A DNA stretch of 64,000 nucleotides from Aphanothece cf. minutissima CCALA 015 (GCA_003003925.1 PVWP01000003.1:62001-126000), one strand, 5' to 3'; positions 36,809 to 46,055 are shown, counted from the stretch's first letter. Notes: generated by a model from the letters alone, not told the origin. Program-made: numbers and translations.

Positions 36809-37897
36809 TCAGGAGCCGCAGCGGTAGCCCTTGTCGCGGAAGACCCGCAGACAGGCATCCACGACGGCGGAGTCGTAGAGGCGACCGCGGTTGGTTTCGA
36901 TCTCCCTGAGGGCGGCGTCGGATCCCAGCCCGGCCCGGTACGGGCGATGGGCACACATGGACTCCACCACGTCGGCCACCGCCACGATGCGGGATTCCAG
37001 GAGCAGCTGGTCGCCGGCCAGGCCGTTCGGGTAGCCGCTGCCGTCCATCCGCTCGTGGTGTTCGAGGACGATGCGGGCAATCGGCCAGGGGAAGGCCACG
37101 TCCTTGAGGATCTCGTGGCCGGCCTCGACATGTTCCTTGATCAGGTCGTACTCGTGGCGGCTGAGCTTGGTGGGCTTGCAGAGAATCTCCGCCGGCACCG
37201 TGATCTTGCCGATGTCATGCACGGACGCCGCCAGCCGCACGCCTTCCAGTTCCTTGGGCGAAAGTCCCAGATCCGCCCCGATGGCGACCGCCAGGTTGGC
37301 CACCCGCTTCTGGTGACCGGCGGTGTAGGGGTCCCGCATCTCCGCCATCCCCCCCAGCACCGAGAGCAGCTGCCGGTAGAGGAGCTCCTGCTGTCTGAGG
37401 GTGTCGACCCATCCGGCCTCCGCCAGCTCCCTGGCGATGAGGCTGCCGAGACGGGTGGCGATCGTGTCGAGCAGCAGCCGCTCCTCCGCCAGGAAGGGGC
37501 CCTCGCCGGCCGCCTCGAAACGATCGCGGTAGCCCACGCTCACCGAGCCGTGGAGGGTGTCCCTGACCCAGATCTCCGCGGACTGCACCGACGGGCAGCG
37601 CTCCAGATCGCCCGTCTGATAGCAGCGGTCGCCGCGACGGATTCTGGCGACGGCGCTGCCCGAATGCAACCAGGCCTCCGGGATGGTCGCCACGATCTGC
37701 TCGAGCATGGCGTCGATCGGGCCCTGGCTCGTGCTGATGATGGATTCGATCTGCTGGAGGCAGTGGAGTTCCTTCATCCGCTCCGTCAGGGCCTGCTCCA
37801 ACGGCAACGACAGGCCGGAGGGGGTGCAGGTCGCCACGGGATAGGCCGCTGAGCGCGCGCCATTGGAGCCGTTTCCCTTCCCTACGGAAGCCTTCAT
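36809..37897 (-). CDS. HD-GYP domain protein with GAF-like sensor region
   Basis: 362 residues. The C-terminal HD-GYP domain (about 190-350) has AGHQKRVANLA, VHDIGKITVPAEIL and HHERMDGSGYPNGL, the metal ligands and GYP motif of c-di-GMP phosphodiesterases. The region at about 45-180 resembles a GAF sensor domain (ESIISTSQGPIDAMLEQIV). The start ATG at 37897 has a strong Shine-Dalgarno (GGAAGAGG) 3 bases upstream, which decides it over a GTG 33 bases earlier. Confidence 0.85.
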   Translation of the reverse strand: MKASVGKGNGSNGARSAAYPVATCTPSGLSLPLEQALTERMKELHCLQQIESIISTSQGPIDAMLEQIVATIPEAWLHSGSAVARIRRGDRCYQTGDLERCPSVQSAEIWVRDTLHGSVSVGYRDRFEAAGEGPFLAEERLLLDTIATRLGSLIARELAEAGWVDTLRQQELLYRQLLSVLGGMAEMRDPYTAGHQKRVANLAVAIGADLGLSPKELEGVRLAASVHDIGKITVPAEILCKPTKLSRHEYDLIKEHVEAGHEILKDVAFPWPIARIVLEHHERMDGSGYPNGLAGDQLLLESRIVAVADVVESMCAHRPYRAGLGSDAALREIETNRGRLYDSAVVDACLRVFRDKGYRCGS

Positions 37898-37985
37898 ATC
37901 CTCTTCCTTCCCAGATGAGCAGAACGGCACGAAGCGCCTGCAACGGCGGTCGGTGTGTTTCTGTTGTCTTCACGCTACACCTGTG

Positions 37986-38393
37986 TCAGTGACCTCGCAT
38001 CTGTTTCGGTGCACGGCGAGTCACGGCCGGGCGTTCCTGCCTGGGGATTCCATGGCCCAACGCCGCGGCCGGGACCATCACGGACGCCAGCGGGGGACCG
38101 ACCGCATGGCCCACCACGCCGATCCCTTCCCGCTGGAGCAGCTCGGCCTGGGTGTCGCCGTTGGGATCCCGTTTGGTCACGCCCAGACTTCCATCCGCTG
38201 ACACGACCCGGTACCAGGGGACTTCCAGCTTGGCGCCGTCATCCAGCTGGCTGAGGATGTAGGCGACATGCCGGGGCATCACCGCCAGATGCTCGCCGAT
38301 GGATTGGTAAGTGGTGAGCTTCGATTCGGGAATCGACGCGACCACCGTGAGAACCTGCTCCTTGATGCGCGCAAAAGCCTCGGACTTCGCCAT
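37986..38393 (-). CDS. Alkyltransferase-like (ATL) MGMT-family protein
   Basis: 135 residues. The MGMT fold region is clear: VLTVVASIPESKLTTYQSIG, then HVAYILSQL, but the active-site PCHRV motif reads PWYRVV, so the methyl-accepting Cys is replaced by Trp. Such ATL proteins bind O6-alkylguanine, flip the base and hand the lesion to nucleotide excision repair. The last 30-40 residues have no family resemblance. It is followed 7 bases after the oxidoreductase gene's stop. Confidence 0.82.
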   Translation of the reverse strand: MAKSEAFARIKEQVLTVVASIPESKLTTYQSIGEHLAVMPRHVAYILSQLDDGAKLEVPWYRVVSADGSLGVTKRDPNGDTQAELLQREGIGVVGHAVGPPLASVMVPAAALGHGIPRQERPAVTRRAPKQMRGH

Positions 38394-38399
38394 CGAAGA

Positions 38400-39380
38400 C
38401 TAACTCTGGCCGCGTAGATCGATGATCACATTACCCTTCTTTCGTCCCGTGTCGACATACCGATGGGCCGCCACGATCTGCTCGAAGGAATAGATCCGGT
38501 CGATCACCGGTTGGAACGCTCCCGCTTCCGCCAGGGCGGCAAGATGGTGCAGATCGTCCACCTTCACGGTCGCGGGTCCGGCGATGACGCTTCTGTCGCT
38601 CGTCAGCGACACCCACACCCCCCGCAGCATGTCGGGCAGTCCGGCCAGCACCAGCAACAGTCTTCCACCCGGCTTCAGTGAGCGCCGGCAGCGCGCGAAC
38701 GGGGCATTGCCGACCGTGTCGACAATCACGTCGTAGGTGATGCCGTTCCGGCTGAAGTCGTCCCGGGTGTGGTCGATGACATGGGCCGCCCCGAGGCGGC
38801 GCACCAGATCGAGGTTCGCCGTGCTGCACACCCCGGTGACCTCAGCCCCGGCGCGGCGGGCCAGCTGGACAACGGCCGTGCCCACCGCCCCGGAGGCCCC
38901 GTTCACCAGCAGCCTCTCGCCGGGTCGCACCCTGGCCCGGCGCAGGAAATCCAGGGCCGTCGTGCCGCCGAAGCACAGCGCCGCAGCCGTTTCGTCGGAG
39001 AGGGCGGGCGGGGTGGCCACCACCAGGCCGTCCTGGGGCAGGCAGAGGTACTCGGCATGGCAGCCCAGGCGGGTGTCGCTGAAGGCGAAGACCCGCTCGC
39101 CCACCCGGAATCGGCTCACCCGCGCACCCACCGCGGCGACGACGCCGGCCAGCTCGGAGCCGAGGACGGGCTGGCGGGGTTTCCGCAGGCCGAACACCAG
39201 TCGCATGATCAGCCCGAAACCCGCCGGCACCGTCTGGCTGCGAATCCGCCAGTCCGCCGAGCTGACCGTGGTGACAAGGATCCGGATCAGGATCTCATCG
39301 TCCTTCGGAGTGGGTGTGGCGAGCTCCCGGATCTGGAGCACCTCCGGCGGCCCGTAGCGTTCGGCGACAACGGCTTTCAT
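38400..39380 (-). CDS. Zinc-less alcohol dehydrogenase / quinone oxidoreductase-like protein
   Basis: 326 residues of the medium-chain dehydrogenase superfamily. N-terminal MKAVVAERYGPPEVLQIREL and GSELAGVVAAVGARVSRFRVG are the GroES-like domain; RLLVNGASGAVGTAVVQLAR with VTGVCSTANLDLVRRLGA is the NAD(P)-binding Rossmann domain. The cysteine cluster of zinc-containing members is missing, so a quinone oxidoreductase-type reaction is likely. Substrate unknown. The ATG overlaps the stop of the DUF4336 gene by 4 bases. Confidence 0.85.
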   Translation of the reverse strand: MKAVVAERYGPPEVLQIRELATPTPKDDEILIRILVTTVSSADWRIRSQTVPAGFGLIMRLVFGLRKPRQPVLGSELAGVVAAVGARVSRFRVGERVFAFSDTRLGCHAEYLCLPQDGLVVATPPALSDETAAALCFGGTTALDFLRRARVRPGERLLVNGASGAVGTAVVQLARRAGAEVTGVCSTANLDLVRRLGAAHVIDHTRDDFSRNGITYDVIVDTVGNAPFARCRRSLKPGGRLLLVLAGLPDMLRGVWVSLTSDRSVIAGPATVKVDDLHHLAALAEAGAFQPVIDRIYSFEQIVAAHRYVDTGRKKGNVIIDLRGQS

Positions 39381-40093
39381 GGCAGGGGGGTTCCGAGAAA
39401 GGAGCTGTAGGCCCTGGTGAGGGCCTCTTTGCCGCCCGTTTCAACCACGGCGCCGTGGGCGACAATCACCCGGTCGAAGTCCCAGCGCAGGACGGCCTGC
39501 ATGGCCCTGCGCAGCGAGGCGCGGTCGGTGGTGGCCAGGCGCTCGAGTACGGAGGGCTCCAGGCGACCGTACCCGCCGCCGATGCGCGTGAGGCAGCGGG
39601 TGAGCCAGGCGGCGGAGGCATCGAAGTGGAAGGCACTGTCCGTCAGGATGAGCGTCCTGCTGGGGGTGTGGCAGAAGGCCACCTCGTGCAGCGGCGCTGG
39701 GCCACTGGGCGTCAGGGTGTGGAGCCCGCTGAGGCTGGACAGGAGCAATCCCGGCCAGGGGGAGGGCTCTTCGGCGCTGAGCAGACCATCCAGCTCCAGA
39801 TGGGGGCACTTCTGTTTCAGGCCGGGCGGACCCCAGACGGTCGCCCGGGGAAAGCGCTGGCGGAAGGCCTCGAGATGGAGATGGTGAAACGCGTTGGGCG
39901 CCACGATGTCGGTGACCACACCGATGGCGGCCAGGCCCTCTTCGAGGGCGGGGGTTGGCTGAATCGGCGAGAGGATCACCAGCCGGTTGCCGGGCTCCAG
40001 GCGGATGACGCTCATCCGGGTGCCGATGCTCAGGCCGACGTACGTCTGCGCCTGTTCGGCCACCCAGAGATCATCGGCGAGGCGGTGGAGCAT
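39377..40093 (-). CDS. DUF4336 family protein
   Basis: 238 residues, related to metallo-beta-lactamase-fold proteins annotated as DUF4336. MLHRLADDLWVAEQ, APNAFHHLHLEAFRQRFP, TLILTDSAFHFD and VIVAHGAVVETGG supply several His/Asp residues of the fold, although the HxHxDH zinc motif is not complete. Catalysis is not certain. Start ATG 40093; the frame upstream overlaps the next gene and lacks similarity. It is translationally coupled to the downstream oxidoreductase. Confidence 0.75.
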   Translation of the reverse strand: MLHRLADDLWVAEQAQTYVGLSIGTRMSVIRLEPGNRLVILSPIQPTPALEEGLAAIGVVTDIVAPNAFHHLHLEAFRQRFPRATVWGPPGLKQKCPHLELDGLLSAEEPSPWPGLLLSSLSGLHTLTPSGPAPLHEVAFCHTPSRTLILTDSAFHFDASAAWLTRCLTRIGGGYGRLEPSVLERLATTDRASLRRAMQAVLRWDFDRVIVAHGAVVETGGKEALTRAYSSFLGTPLP

Positions 40094-40724
40094 GGGAAGG
40101 ATGGGGATGACGCAGCACCCTGGCAAGGATGGCCGCCCCACCCTTGGGGAAAGCCACGCCATGGTGGTCCTCATCGGCGAGGAACACCAGCGCATGGTCC
40201 GGATGGTCGGGGATCCAGGCTTCATACTTGGCTGCCCAGATCACCAGATGGGCCTCCAGCTGCGTCAGAAACAAGGCCAGTTGTCCCAAACGGCGGTGGG
40301 ACGGTGGGGCGGCCCGGAAGTAGCGGTCGGAGCGCAGCCACTCCAGCAGGGATTGATTCAGGGGCCGGATCGTGTGCATCGTCATCGCCCGTATCAATCC
40401 ATGCAGCTGCCGTTCCTCCTCATTCATGGCCGCGAACGTCTCCGCAAACAACCGTTCGTATCCAGGCTCCAGGGCGGCTGTCTCCGGTAGACGACTCTTC
40501 AGTTGGGCGGCCAGCCGCTTCAGCAGTTTCCGCTGGGCTGCATAGGCCGCGTCGCCGGCGCGCAACAGCGCGTAGAGCTCCGCCAGCCGACTCCGGCGTT
40601 TCTGTGCGGTTCCCCGCAGCTGAAGCACCACTTCGATGGCCGTTCTGCCCCCATAGCCCAGGGCGGCGATGAACCCTGCAAGCAGGGCCGGGGCAGCCCA
40701 GGATGGGTCGGCGGGGAGGGCCAT
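40071..40724 (-). CDS. Hypothetical protein with N-terminal membrane segment
   Basis: 217 residues. One hydrophobic stretch (AALLAGFIAALGYGG-like, about residues 11-26) followed by a long helical domain rich in Arg, Leu and Glu, with probable coiled-coil character at 40-110. Its 3' end overlaps the start of the DUF4336 gene by 23 bases. ATG 40724 directly follows a TTG. No family recognised. Confidence 0.6.
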   Translation of the reverse strand: MALPADPSWAAPALLAGFIAALGYGGRTAIEVVLQLRGTAQKRRSRLAELYALLRAGDAAYAAQRKLLKRLAAQLKSRLPETAALEPGYERLFAETFAAMNEEERQLHGLIRAMTMHTIRPLNQSLLEWLRSDRYFRAAPPSHRRLGQLALFLTQLEAHLVIWAAKYEAWIPDHPDHALVFLADEDHHGVAFPKGGAAILARVLRHPHPSHAPPPRR

Positions 40725-41017
40725 CAATCCAGCCGGCGAAGAATCGGAAACGGTGAGCCGGCCAGATTCAGCCTTTCCTTCATGGCCCAGAGGCTACCTG
40801 AGGTGGTTCTCCGGATGGACACTTCCGTGGCCTTCCGATGGGACCACCGGACACCAAGATCCCATTGGACGTTCTGCGTTCGCGGCTGAGATCACGGGTC
40901 GGAGGAGTGAACCAGCCTCTCTCCCCATCGCACCAACCGATGGTCATGTCTGCCGCCTGCCGTCCATCTTCGGCGGACCCGTCCGGCAGCATTCCGGGGA
41001 CCGGTCGCCTGCCGCCC

Positions 41018-41776
41018 ATGCCCGATGCCGCCGCCCCCGTCTTCCCCATGGCTGGGGCCCCCGCCCTGGCGATCGAGCCCCTGTTCCCCATGGCCCTGGG
41101 CCGGGTTCAGCTGGCGCCCGATCCCCTCGACACCGCCCTGCTGCTGCAGCGGGCCCTGGAGCTGCGGGAGCGGGACCCCAGCGAGGAGGGGGTGGCCTGG
41201 ACCGGCGATGTGCGCGGTGCCGGGGAGCTGCACCGCGACCCCCTGTTCGCCCCCCTGATCGGCCGGCTGGCACTCCATGCCTGGGCGTATCTGGCGGCGC
41301 TCGGGTTCGACCGCCGGCGCCTGTCCCTGCACGTGCAGCGCAGCTGGCCGGTGATCAGCGAGGCCGGCGAGCAGGTGGGGCGCCACCACCATCCCAACGC
41401 CCACCTCAGCGCCATCTACTACCTCAACGGCGACGGCAGCGGCCGCAGCGGCTGCCTGCGCCTGTTCGCCCCCCGGCAGGTGAACGAGCTGGTGCCGGGT
41501 CTGGCGGTGGGCCAGGACGGCCCGATCGGGGCCGATGCCGCCCTCAACCGGCCCTGGCACGACGTGGCGCCCCGGGCGGGGCTGCTGCTGCTGTTCCCCT
41601 CCAGCGTCGACCATGCGGTGCTGCCCAACGAAGATCCCGACGACACCCGCTTCTCCCTCAGCATCGACTTCGTGCTCACGGCCCCGGCGACCGCGGCCGA
41701 TCCGGGCGAGTACCTCGCCCCCCACCCCGGTCGCTGGCTGGCGATCGGGGAGGATGGGGGGGACCCGGGAGCCTGA
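41018..41776 (+). CDS. Putative 2OG-Fe(II) oxygenase family protein
   Basis: 252 residues. Conserved features of the putative 2OG-Fe(II) oxygenase group are RSWPVISEAGEQVGRHHHPNAH (quoted in part: GRHHHPNAHLSAIYYLN) for the first iron ligands, LLLLFPSSVDHAVLPN for the distal His, and RFSLSIDFVL for the 2-oxoglutarate-binding Arg. The substrate is unknown. The frame is open back to 40838 with other ATGs near 40940; 41018 is chosen because sequence upstream is low in protein-like character. A ferredoxin gene follows after 52 bases. Confidence 0.78.
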   Translation: MPDAAAPVFPMAGAPALAIEPLFPMALGRVQLAPDPLDTALLLQRALELRERDPSEEGVAWTGDVRGAGELHRDPLFAPLIGRLALHAWAYLAALGFDRRRLSLHVQRSWPVISEAGEQVGRHHHPNAHLSAIYYLNGDGSGRSGCLRLFAPRQVNELVPGLAVGQDGPIGADAALNRPWHDVAPRAGLLLLFPSSVDHAVLPNEDPDDTRFSLSIDFVLTAPATAADPGEYLAPHPGRWLAIGEDGGDPGA

Positions 41777-41828
41777 GCCGCCCACCCCACGCCACCCCGC
41801 CAACGCCGCCCCTCCCCGATCCCCCGCC

Positions 41829-42194
41829 GTGTCCGAGACCACCCCAGCGACCACCCCTGCCACCACGCCGGAGCCTCCCGTTTTCCAGGTCAGCGCCAGC
41901 CTGGATGGCACCGCGTACCGCTTTCCCTGCCGCAGCGACCAGACGGTGCTGAGCGCCGCCGAGGCGGCCGGGGTGCCCCTGCCCAGCTCCTGCTGCTCGG
42001 GCGTCTGCACCACCTGCGCCGCCCTGCTGCACAGCGGCACCGTGCACCAGCCCGACGCCATGGGGGTGAAGGCCGAGCTGCAGGCGAAGGGCTATGCCCT
42101 GCTGTGCGTCTCCTATCCACTCTCCGACCTCGACCTGCTGGCCGGCCAGGAGGACGCCCTCTATGAGGCCCAGTTCGGTCAGTTCCAGAAATGA
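41829..42194 (+). CDS. [2Fe-2S] plant-type ferredoxin
   Basis: 121 residues from GTG 41829. Cluster ligands are Cys55, Cys60, Cys63 and Cys93 in SSCCSGVCTTC and ALLC, the C-x4-C-x2-C...C pattern of photosynthetic ferredoxins. A Thr/Pro-rich N-terminal extension of about 18 residues precedes the fold. Divergent from the main PetF by this extension, so probably a specialised electron donor, perhaps to the oxygenase encoded just upstream (inference from order only). Confidence 0.88.
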   Translation: MSETTPATTPATTPEPPVFQVSASLDGTAYRFPCRSDQTVLSAAEAAGVPLPSSCCSGVCTTCAALLHSGTVHQPDAMGVKAELQAKGYALLCVSYPLSDLDLLAGQEDALYEAQFGQFQK

Positions 42195-42400
42195 GCACCC
42201 TGGTGCCCCTGGAGCTGTGGCTGCAGGTGTCCCCCGGCCTCCTGCGTCCCCAGCTGCGGCAGGCGCTGGCACGGGAGGCCCGCCGCCTGGCCGGTGAGGG
42301 CGCCGAGCCCCTGCGCTGGGCGATCACGGCGGTGGATCCCCACCGCGGCCTGCGGCTGGAGGGGATCGTGGTGGCGCCGGTACCGGCGCCCGGCCCTTGA
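42191..42400 (+). CDS. Small hypothetical protein between ferredoxin and DUF3326 genes
   Basis: 69 residues: LVPLELWLQVSPGLLRPQLR, then LRWAITAVDPHRGLRLEGIV. The ATG overlaps the ferredoxin stop (ATGA) and its own TGA overlaps the TTG start of the next gene (TTGA), so it is embedded in a coupled operon, which supports it as real. No motif identified. Confidence 0.65.
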   Translation: MSTLVPLELWLQVSPGLLRPQLRQALAREARRLAGEGAEPLRWAITAVDPHRGLRLEGIVVAPVPAPGP

Positions 42401-43446
42401 GCGCGGCGGCCCCGCCCCTGCCCACCCTGCTGGTCATCCCCACCGGGGTGGGCTGCGCCGTGGGCGGCTTCGCCGGCGACGGCCTGCCGGCGGCCCGGCT
42501 GCTGGCGGCGGCCAGCGGCTGCCTGATCACCCACCCCAACGTGATGAACGCCGCCTCCCTCTACTGGAGCGACCGGCGGGTCCACTACGTGGAGGGCTGG
42601 AGCCTCGACCGCTTCGCCGCCGCTGAACTGGCCCTCGCTCCGGTGCCCTCCCAGCGGGTGGGCGTGCTGCTGGATGCGGGCATCGAAGCCGAGCTGCTGC
42701 TGCGCCACCGCCAGGTGATTGACGCCTGCCGCGCCAGCCTGGGGCTGACGATCGGTCCGGTGCTGAGCAGCGACGTTCCCCTGGAGGTGAGCCTCTCGAT
42801 CGGGCCCAGCGGCAGCAGCTGGGGCACAGTCGGCCGCCCCGACGCCCTGTTGCAGGCCGGTGAAGCGCTGCTGGCGGCCGGGGCCACGGCCATCGCGGTG
42901 GTGGCCCGCTTCCCCGACGAGCCCGGCAGCGACGCCCTGGCGGCCTACCGCCACGGCGCGGGAGTGGATGCCCTGGCCGGGGCGGAGGCGGTGATCAGCC
43001 ACCTGCTGGTGCGCCATCTGGGCGTGCCCTGCGCCCATGCCCCCGCCCTGGCGCCGCTGCCGCCGGACCCCGGGCTGGATCCGCGGGCGGCAGCGGAGGA
43101 ACTGGGGCACACCTTCCTGCCCTGCGTGCTCGTGGGGCTGAGTCGGGCCCCCTCGCTGCGGCCGGAGCCGGCCAGCGGCCACGGGCTGCTGCACGGCGCC
43201 GATCTTGGGGCGGTGGTGGCCCCGGCGGGGGCCCTGGGGGGGGAGGCGGTGCTGGCCTGCGCCGAGCGGGGCGTGCCCGTGATCGCCGTGGAGGGGAACC
43301 CCTGCCTGCTGCAGGTGGGTGGCGAGGCCCTGGGGCTGCCGGTGATCCCGGCCTCCAGCTACGCCGAGGCGGCCGGGATCGTGCTGGCCCTGCGGGAGGG
43401 CCTCGATCCGGCGTCTCTGCGGCGGCCCCCGCCACCGCTCGACTGA
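42397..43446 (+). CDS. DUF3326 family protein
   Basis: 349 residues from a TTG overlapping the previous stop. LLVIPTGVGCAVGGFAGDG, CLITHPNVMNAASLYWSD and the C-terminal GVPVIAVEGNPCLLQVGGE are as expected for DUF3326, a family conserved in cyanobacteria and plants with unknown biochemical role. Soluble, no membrane segments. Last gene of the oxygenase-ferredoxin-small protein group. Confidence 0.82.
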   Translation: MSAAAPPLPTLLVIPTGVGCAVGGFAGDGLPAARLLAAASGCLITHPNVMNAASLYWSDRRVHYVEGWSLDRFAAAELALAPVPSQRVGVLLDAGIEAELLLRHRQVIDACRASLGLTIGPVLSSDVPLEVSLSIGPSGSSWGTVGRPDALLQAGEALLAAGATAIAVVARFPDEPGSDALAAYRHGAGVDALAGAEAVISHLLVRHLGVPCAHAPALAPLPPDPGLDPRAAAEELGHTFLPCVLVGLSRAPSLRPEPASGHGLLHGADLGAVVAPAGALGGEAVLACAERGVPVIAVEGNPCLLQVGGEALGLPVIPASSYAEAAGIVLALREGLDPASLRRPPPPLD

Positions 43447-43479
43447 CGGGCCTGGGGCCAGTGCCTGGCTCCAGGAGCC

Positions 43480-43986
43480 TCAGGGCTCGCCGAGGAAATC
43501 CCGCTTGCCCAGCTCCACGCCGTTGTGGCGCAGGATGTCGTAGGCGGTGGTGACGTGGAAATAGACGTTGGGCAGCACGAAGAACAGCAGGAAGCTCTGG
43601 CCGCTGAAGCGGAGGGTCTCGCCGCGGATCGGCAGTTCGATCGGCTTCGTCTCGGTGCCGTCGATCTGCTCGGGGGTGAAGGCCTCCAGGCTGGCGAGGG
43701 TCGTCTCGATGCGGCCGATGAGGTCGTCGAAGCCGGCTTCGTTGTCCTCCATGGAGGTGCTCTCCACCCCGGCCAGCCGGGCCAGGCCGCGGCGGGCGAT
43801 GTCGGTGGCGATCTGCACCTGGCGCACCAGGGGGAACATGTCGGGGTAGAGGCGGGCCTGCAGCAGCACAGCCGGATCGATCCCCTTGGCTTCGGCGTGG
43901 GCGGCTGCCTTGGCCAGGATCGCTGCCAGGTTGCGCAGGCTGCGGGCCAGGGGCGGAACGGCCGCCTCGAACATCGAGAGGGTCAT
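43480..43986 (-). CDS. DUF1993 family protein
   Basis: 168 residues of a helical DinB-like fold: [39 protein letters not shown] and [20 protein letters not shown] are typical of DUF1993. The His in [15 protein letters not shown] may bind metal in the DinB-like superfamily. Convergent with DUF3326 and divergent from the peroxiredoxin gene. Function unknown. Confidence 0.82.
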   Translation of the reverse strand: MTLSMFEAAVPPLARSLRNLAAILAKAAAHAEAKGIDPAVLLQARLYPDMFPLVRQVQIATDIARRGLARLAGVESTSMEDNEAGFDDLIGRIETTLASLEAFTPEQIDGTETKPIELPIRGETLRFSGQSFLLFFVLPNVYFHVTTAYDILRHNGVELGKRDFLGEP

Positions 43987-44169
43987 GGCTGGGGCGAGGG
44001 CCGGGGGCAGGCGAAGCGGACTGTAGGCCGGTCGAGCGGGTGGCCCGGGAGCGGCGATGAGCAGAAACACTCAGCCGGTTTCCCCCCTAAGGCGGACCGA
44101 TTGCGAGTTAAGCTCTCTGCGATCGCTGCTCCGGGCGGCGCGTCGTCAAGTCGTTCTTCACACATTCAC

Positions 44170-44742
44170 ATGGCTGTCATCGAAAAGGTCCCCAGCGTCG
44201 TCTTCAAGACCCGTGTGCGCGATGAATCCGTGCCCGGCCCCAACCCCTTCCGCTGGCAGGACCTGACCACCGACGACATCTTCAAGGGCAAGAAGGTGGT
44301 GGTGTTCTCGCTGCCCGGTGCCTTCACCCCCACCTGCTCCTCCAACCACCTGCCCCGCTACGAGGCCCTGTACGAGGAGTTCAAGGCCCTGGGCGTCGAC
44401 AGCATCGTCTGTGTGTCCGTCAACGACGCCTTCGTGATGTTCCAGTGGGGCAAGCAGGTGGGCGCCGACAAGGTGTTCCTGCTGCCCGACGGCAACGGCG
44501 AGTTCAGCCGCAAGATGGGCATGCTCGTCGAGAAGGACAACCTGGGCTTCGGTGCCCGCTCCTGGCGCTACTCGATGCTCGTCAACGACGGCACCATCGA
44601 GAAGATGTTCGTGGAGCCCGGCCTCGAGGACAACTGCCCCACCGACCCCTTCGAGTGCTCCGACGCCGACACGATGCTGGCCTACCTGAAGGGCACCGCC
44701 CCCGCCGGCGTCTCCGCCCCCAGCCGCGAGTTCGTCGGCTGA
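44170..44742 (+). CDS. Prx5/AhpE-like type II peroxiredoxin
   Basis: 190 residues. Peroxidatic Cys56 is in [16 protein letters not shown] with the catalytic Pro and Thr, and [20 protein letters not shown] carries the conserved Arg. It reduces hydrogen peroxide and alkyl peroxides using glutaredoxin or thioredoxin as donors. Upstream, CACATTCAC directly precedes the ATG. A strong terminator lies 25 bases behind it. Confidence 0.92.
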   Translation: MAVIEKVPSVVFKTRVRDESVPGPNPFRWQDLTTDDIFKGKKVVVFSLPGAFTPTCSSNHLPRYEALYEEFKALGVDSIVCVSVNDAFVMFQWGKQVGADKVFLLPDGNGEFSRKMGMLVEKDNLGFGARSWRYSMLVNDGTIEKMFVEPGLEDNCPTDPFECSDADTMLAYLKGTAPAGVSAPSREFVG

Positions 44743-44766
44743 GGCCTCGCCACCGCTGATCCGATC

Positions 44767-44807
44767 GCCCCCGACTCCTGCCAAGGAGCCGGGGGCTTCC
44801 CCTTTTC
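44767..44807 (+). terminator. Rho-independent terminator behind the peroxiredoxin gene
   Basis: CCCCCGACTCC and GGAGCCGGGGG form an 11-bp stem with one mismatch around the loop TGCCAA, followed by CTTCCCCTTTTC. It ends 7 bases before the next gene. Confidence 0.75.
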
Positions 44808-44813
44808 GGGAGG

Positions 44814-46055
44814 ATGCCCAAGCGGCGAAGCGTCGCCAGCATGGGCCCAGCGGCCGTGGGCGGAGTGGCGGTGAAGGACGGCAGCGGCGCCACCAGCTTC
44901 CGTTTCCGCCCCCAGGGACCGGGCCGCTTCTTCGTGGCGGCCTTCCTGTCGTTCTGGCTCTGCGGCTGGCTGGCGGGGGAGATCTTCGCCCTCTGGGTCC
45001 TGTGGCGGCTGCTGACGGGCGGGCTGGCCTCCGGCCAGTGGGCCCTGCCGGCGCTGCTGTTTCTGCTGGTGTGGCTCAGCCTGTGGAGTTTCGGTGGTGC
45101 CGTCGCCCTGCGGGAGGTGCTGGGCGCTCTCTGGTCGGAGGACCGGCTGGTGCTCGGGCCGGATGGCAGCCTCGTGCGCCAGGCCCAGCGCGGGCCCTTC
45201 CGTCGCCGCCGGCCGCTGCCCCGCCATGAGATCCGGCGCTTCCATGTGGCCCAGGCCGGCGCCTGGGGTGGTCCCCTGATGGCCGAACGGGCCGGCCGCC
45301 CGCTGGAGATCACCCGCCTCGGCAGCCCGCGCCAGCGCCAGGAGGCCGCCGACCAGCTCAACCGGCTCCTGGGGTTGCGGCCGCTGGCCGACGCCCCGGC
45401 CCCGGCCCGGGACCGGGCCCCGGCACTGGCCGTGCTGCCGGAGGGCTGGCGGGAGCTCACCCCCACCTTCGGCAGTCCGCTGCTGGTGCCCGATCCGGCC
45501 CTGCGCCGGCAGCAGCGCCTGGTGATGGGCCTGGTCAACCTGGTGCTGTGGGGCCTGCTGGCCCTGCTGATCCGTGGCGGCACCGCCTGGCCGGGGTTCT
45601 GGGCCCTGGGGATTCCGCTGGCCCTGCTGGCCCTGGCCGGCGGCTGGGGTCAGCTGTGGCTGGCCCTGGGGCGCCGGGAATGGCGGCTGGAGCCGCGGCT
45701 GCTGGTGCTGCAGCGCCGTTTCGGCAACCGCCTGCGCACCCTGGGGGAAGCGCGGGCCCTGGAGCTGATCGAGCGGGTCGACTCCGACGGCGACCGCTCC
45801 TACCGGCTGCAGGCCATCCGGCCCCCCGATCCGCCCCTGCGGATCGACGACGACGCCACGGGTCCCACCTCCCTGCGCCAGCTGGGGGCCTGGCTGGCGG
45901 CGCGCTCGCGGGTGCCCTTCGAGGACCGGGTGCCCAGCGAGGAGCAGCGACGGCAGCAGCGGCGCGCCGAGATGGAGCGACTCCGCCAGCAGCTGGCCGC
46001 CTCCGGCCGTTTCGGGCGCTGGGCGGCCCGGCAGCTGGAGCGGGCCGAGGACTGA
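44814..46055 (+). CDS. Membrane protein of unknown function
   Basis: 413 residues. Four hydrophobic segments in two pairs: about 40-65 and 75-100 (ALPALLFLLVWLSLWSFGG), then about 240-258 (LVMGLVNLVLWGLLALLI) and 265-285 (LGIPLALLALAGGWGQLWL). Each pair is followed by a similar soluble part with SLVRQAQRGPFRRRRPLP or LVLQRRFGNRLRTLG, suggesting an internal duplication. The C-terminus is a charged helix rich in Arg and Gln. No family recognised. Begins directly after the peroxiredoxin terminator. Confidence 0.65.
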   Translation: MPKRRSVASMGPAAVGGVAVKDGSGATSFRFRPQGPGRFFVAAFLSFWLCGWLAGEIFALWVLWRLLTGGLASGQWALPALLFLLVWLSLWSFGGAVALREVLGALWSEDRLVLGPDGSLVRQAQRGPFRRRRPLPRHEIRRFHVAQAGAWGGPLMAERAGRPLEITRLGSPRQRQEAADQLNRLLGLRPLADAPAPARDRAPALAVLPEGWRELTPTFGSPLLVPDPALRRQQRLVMGLVNLVLWGLLALLIRGGTAWPGFWALGIPLALLALAGGWGQLWLALGRREWRLEPRLLVLQRRFGNRLRTLGEARALELIERVDSDGDRSYRLQAIRPPDPPLRIDDDATGPTSLRQLGAWLAARSRVPFEDRVPSEEQRRQQRRAEMERLRQQLAASGRFGRWAARQLERAED

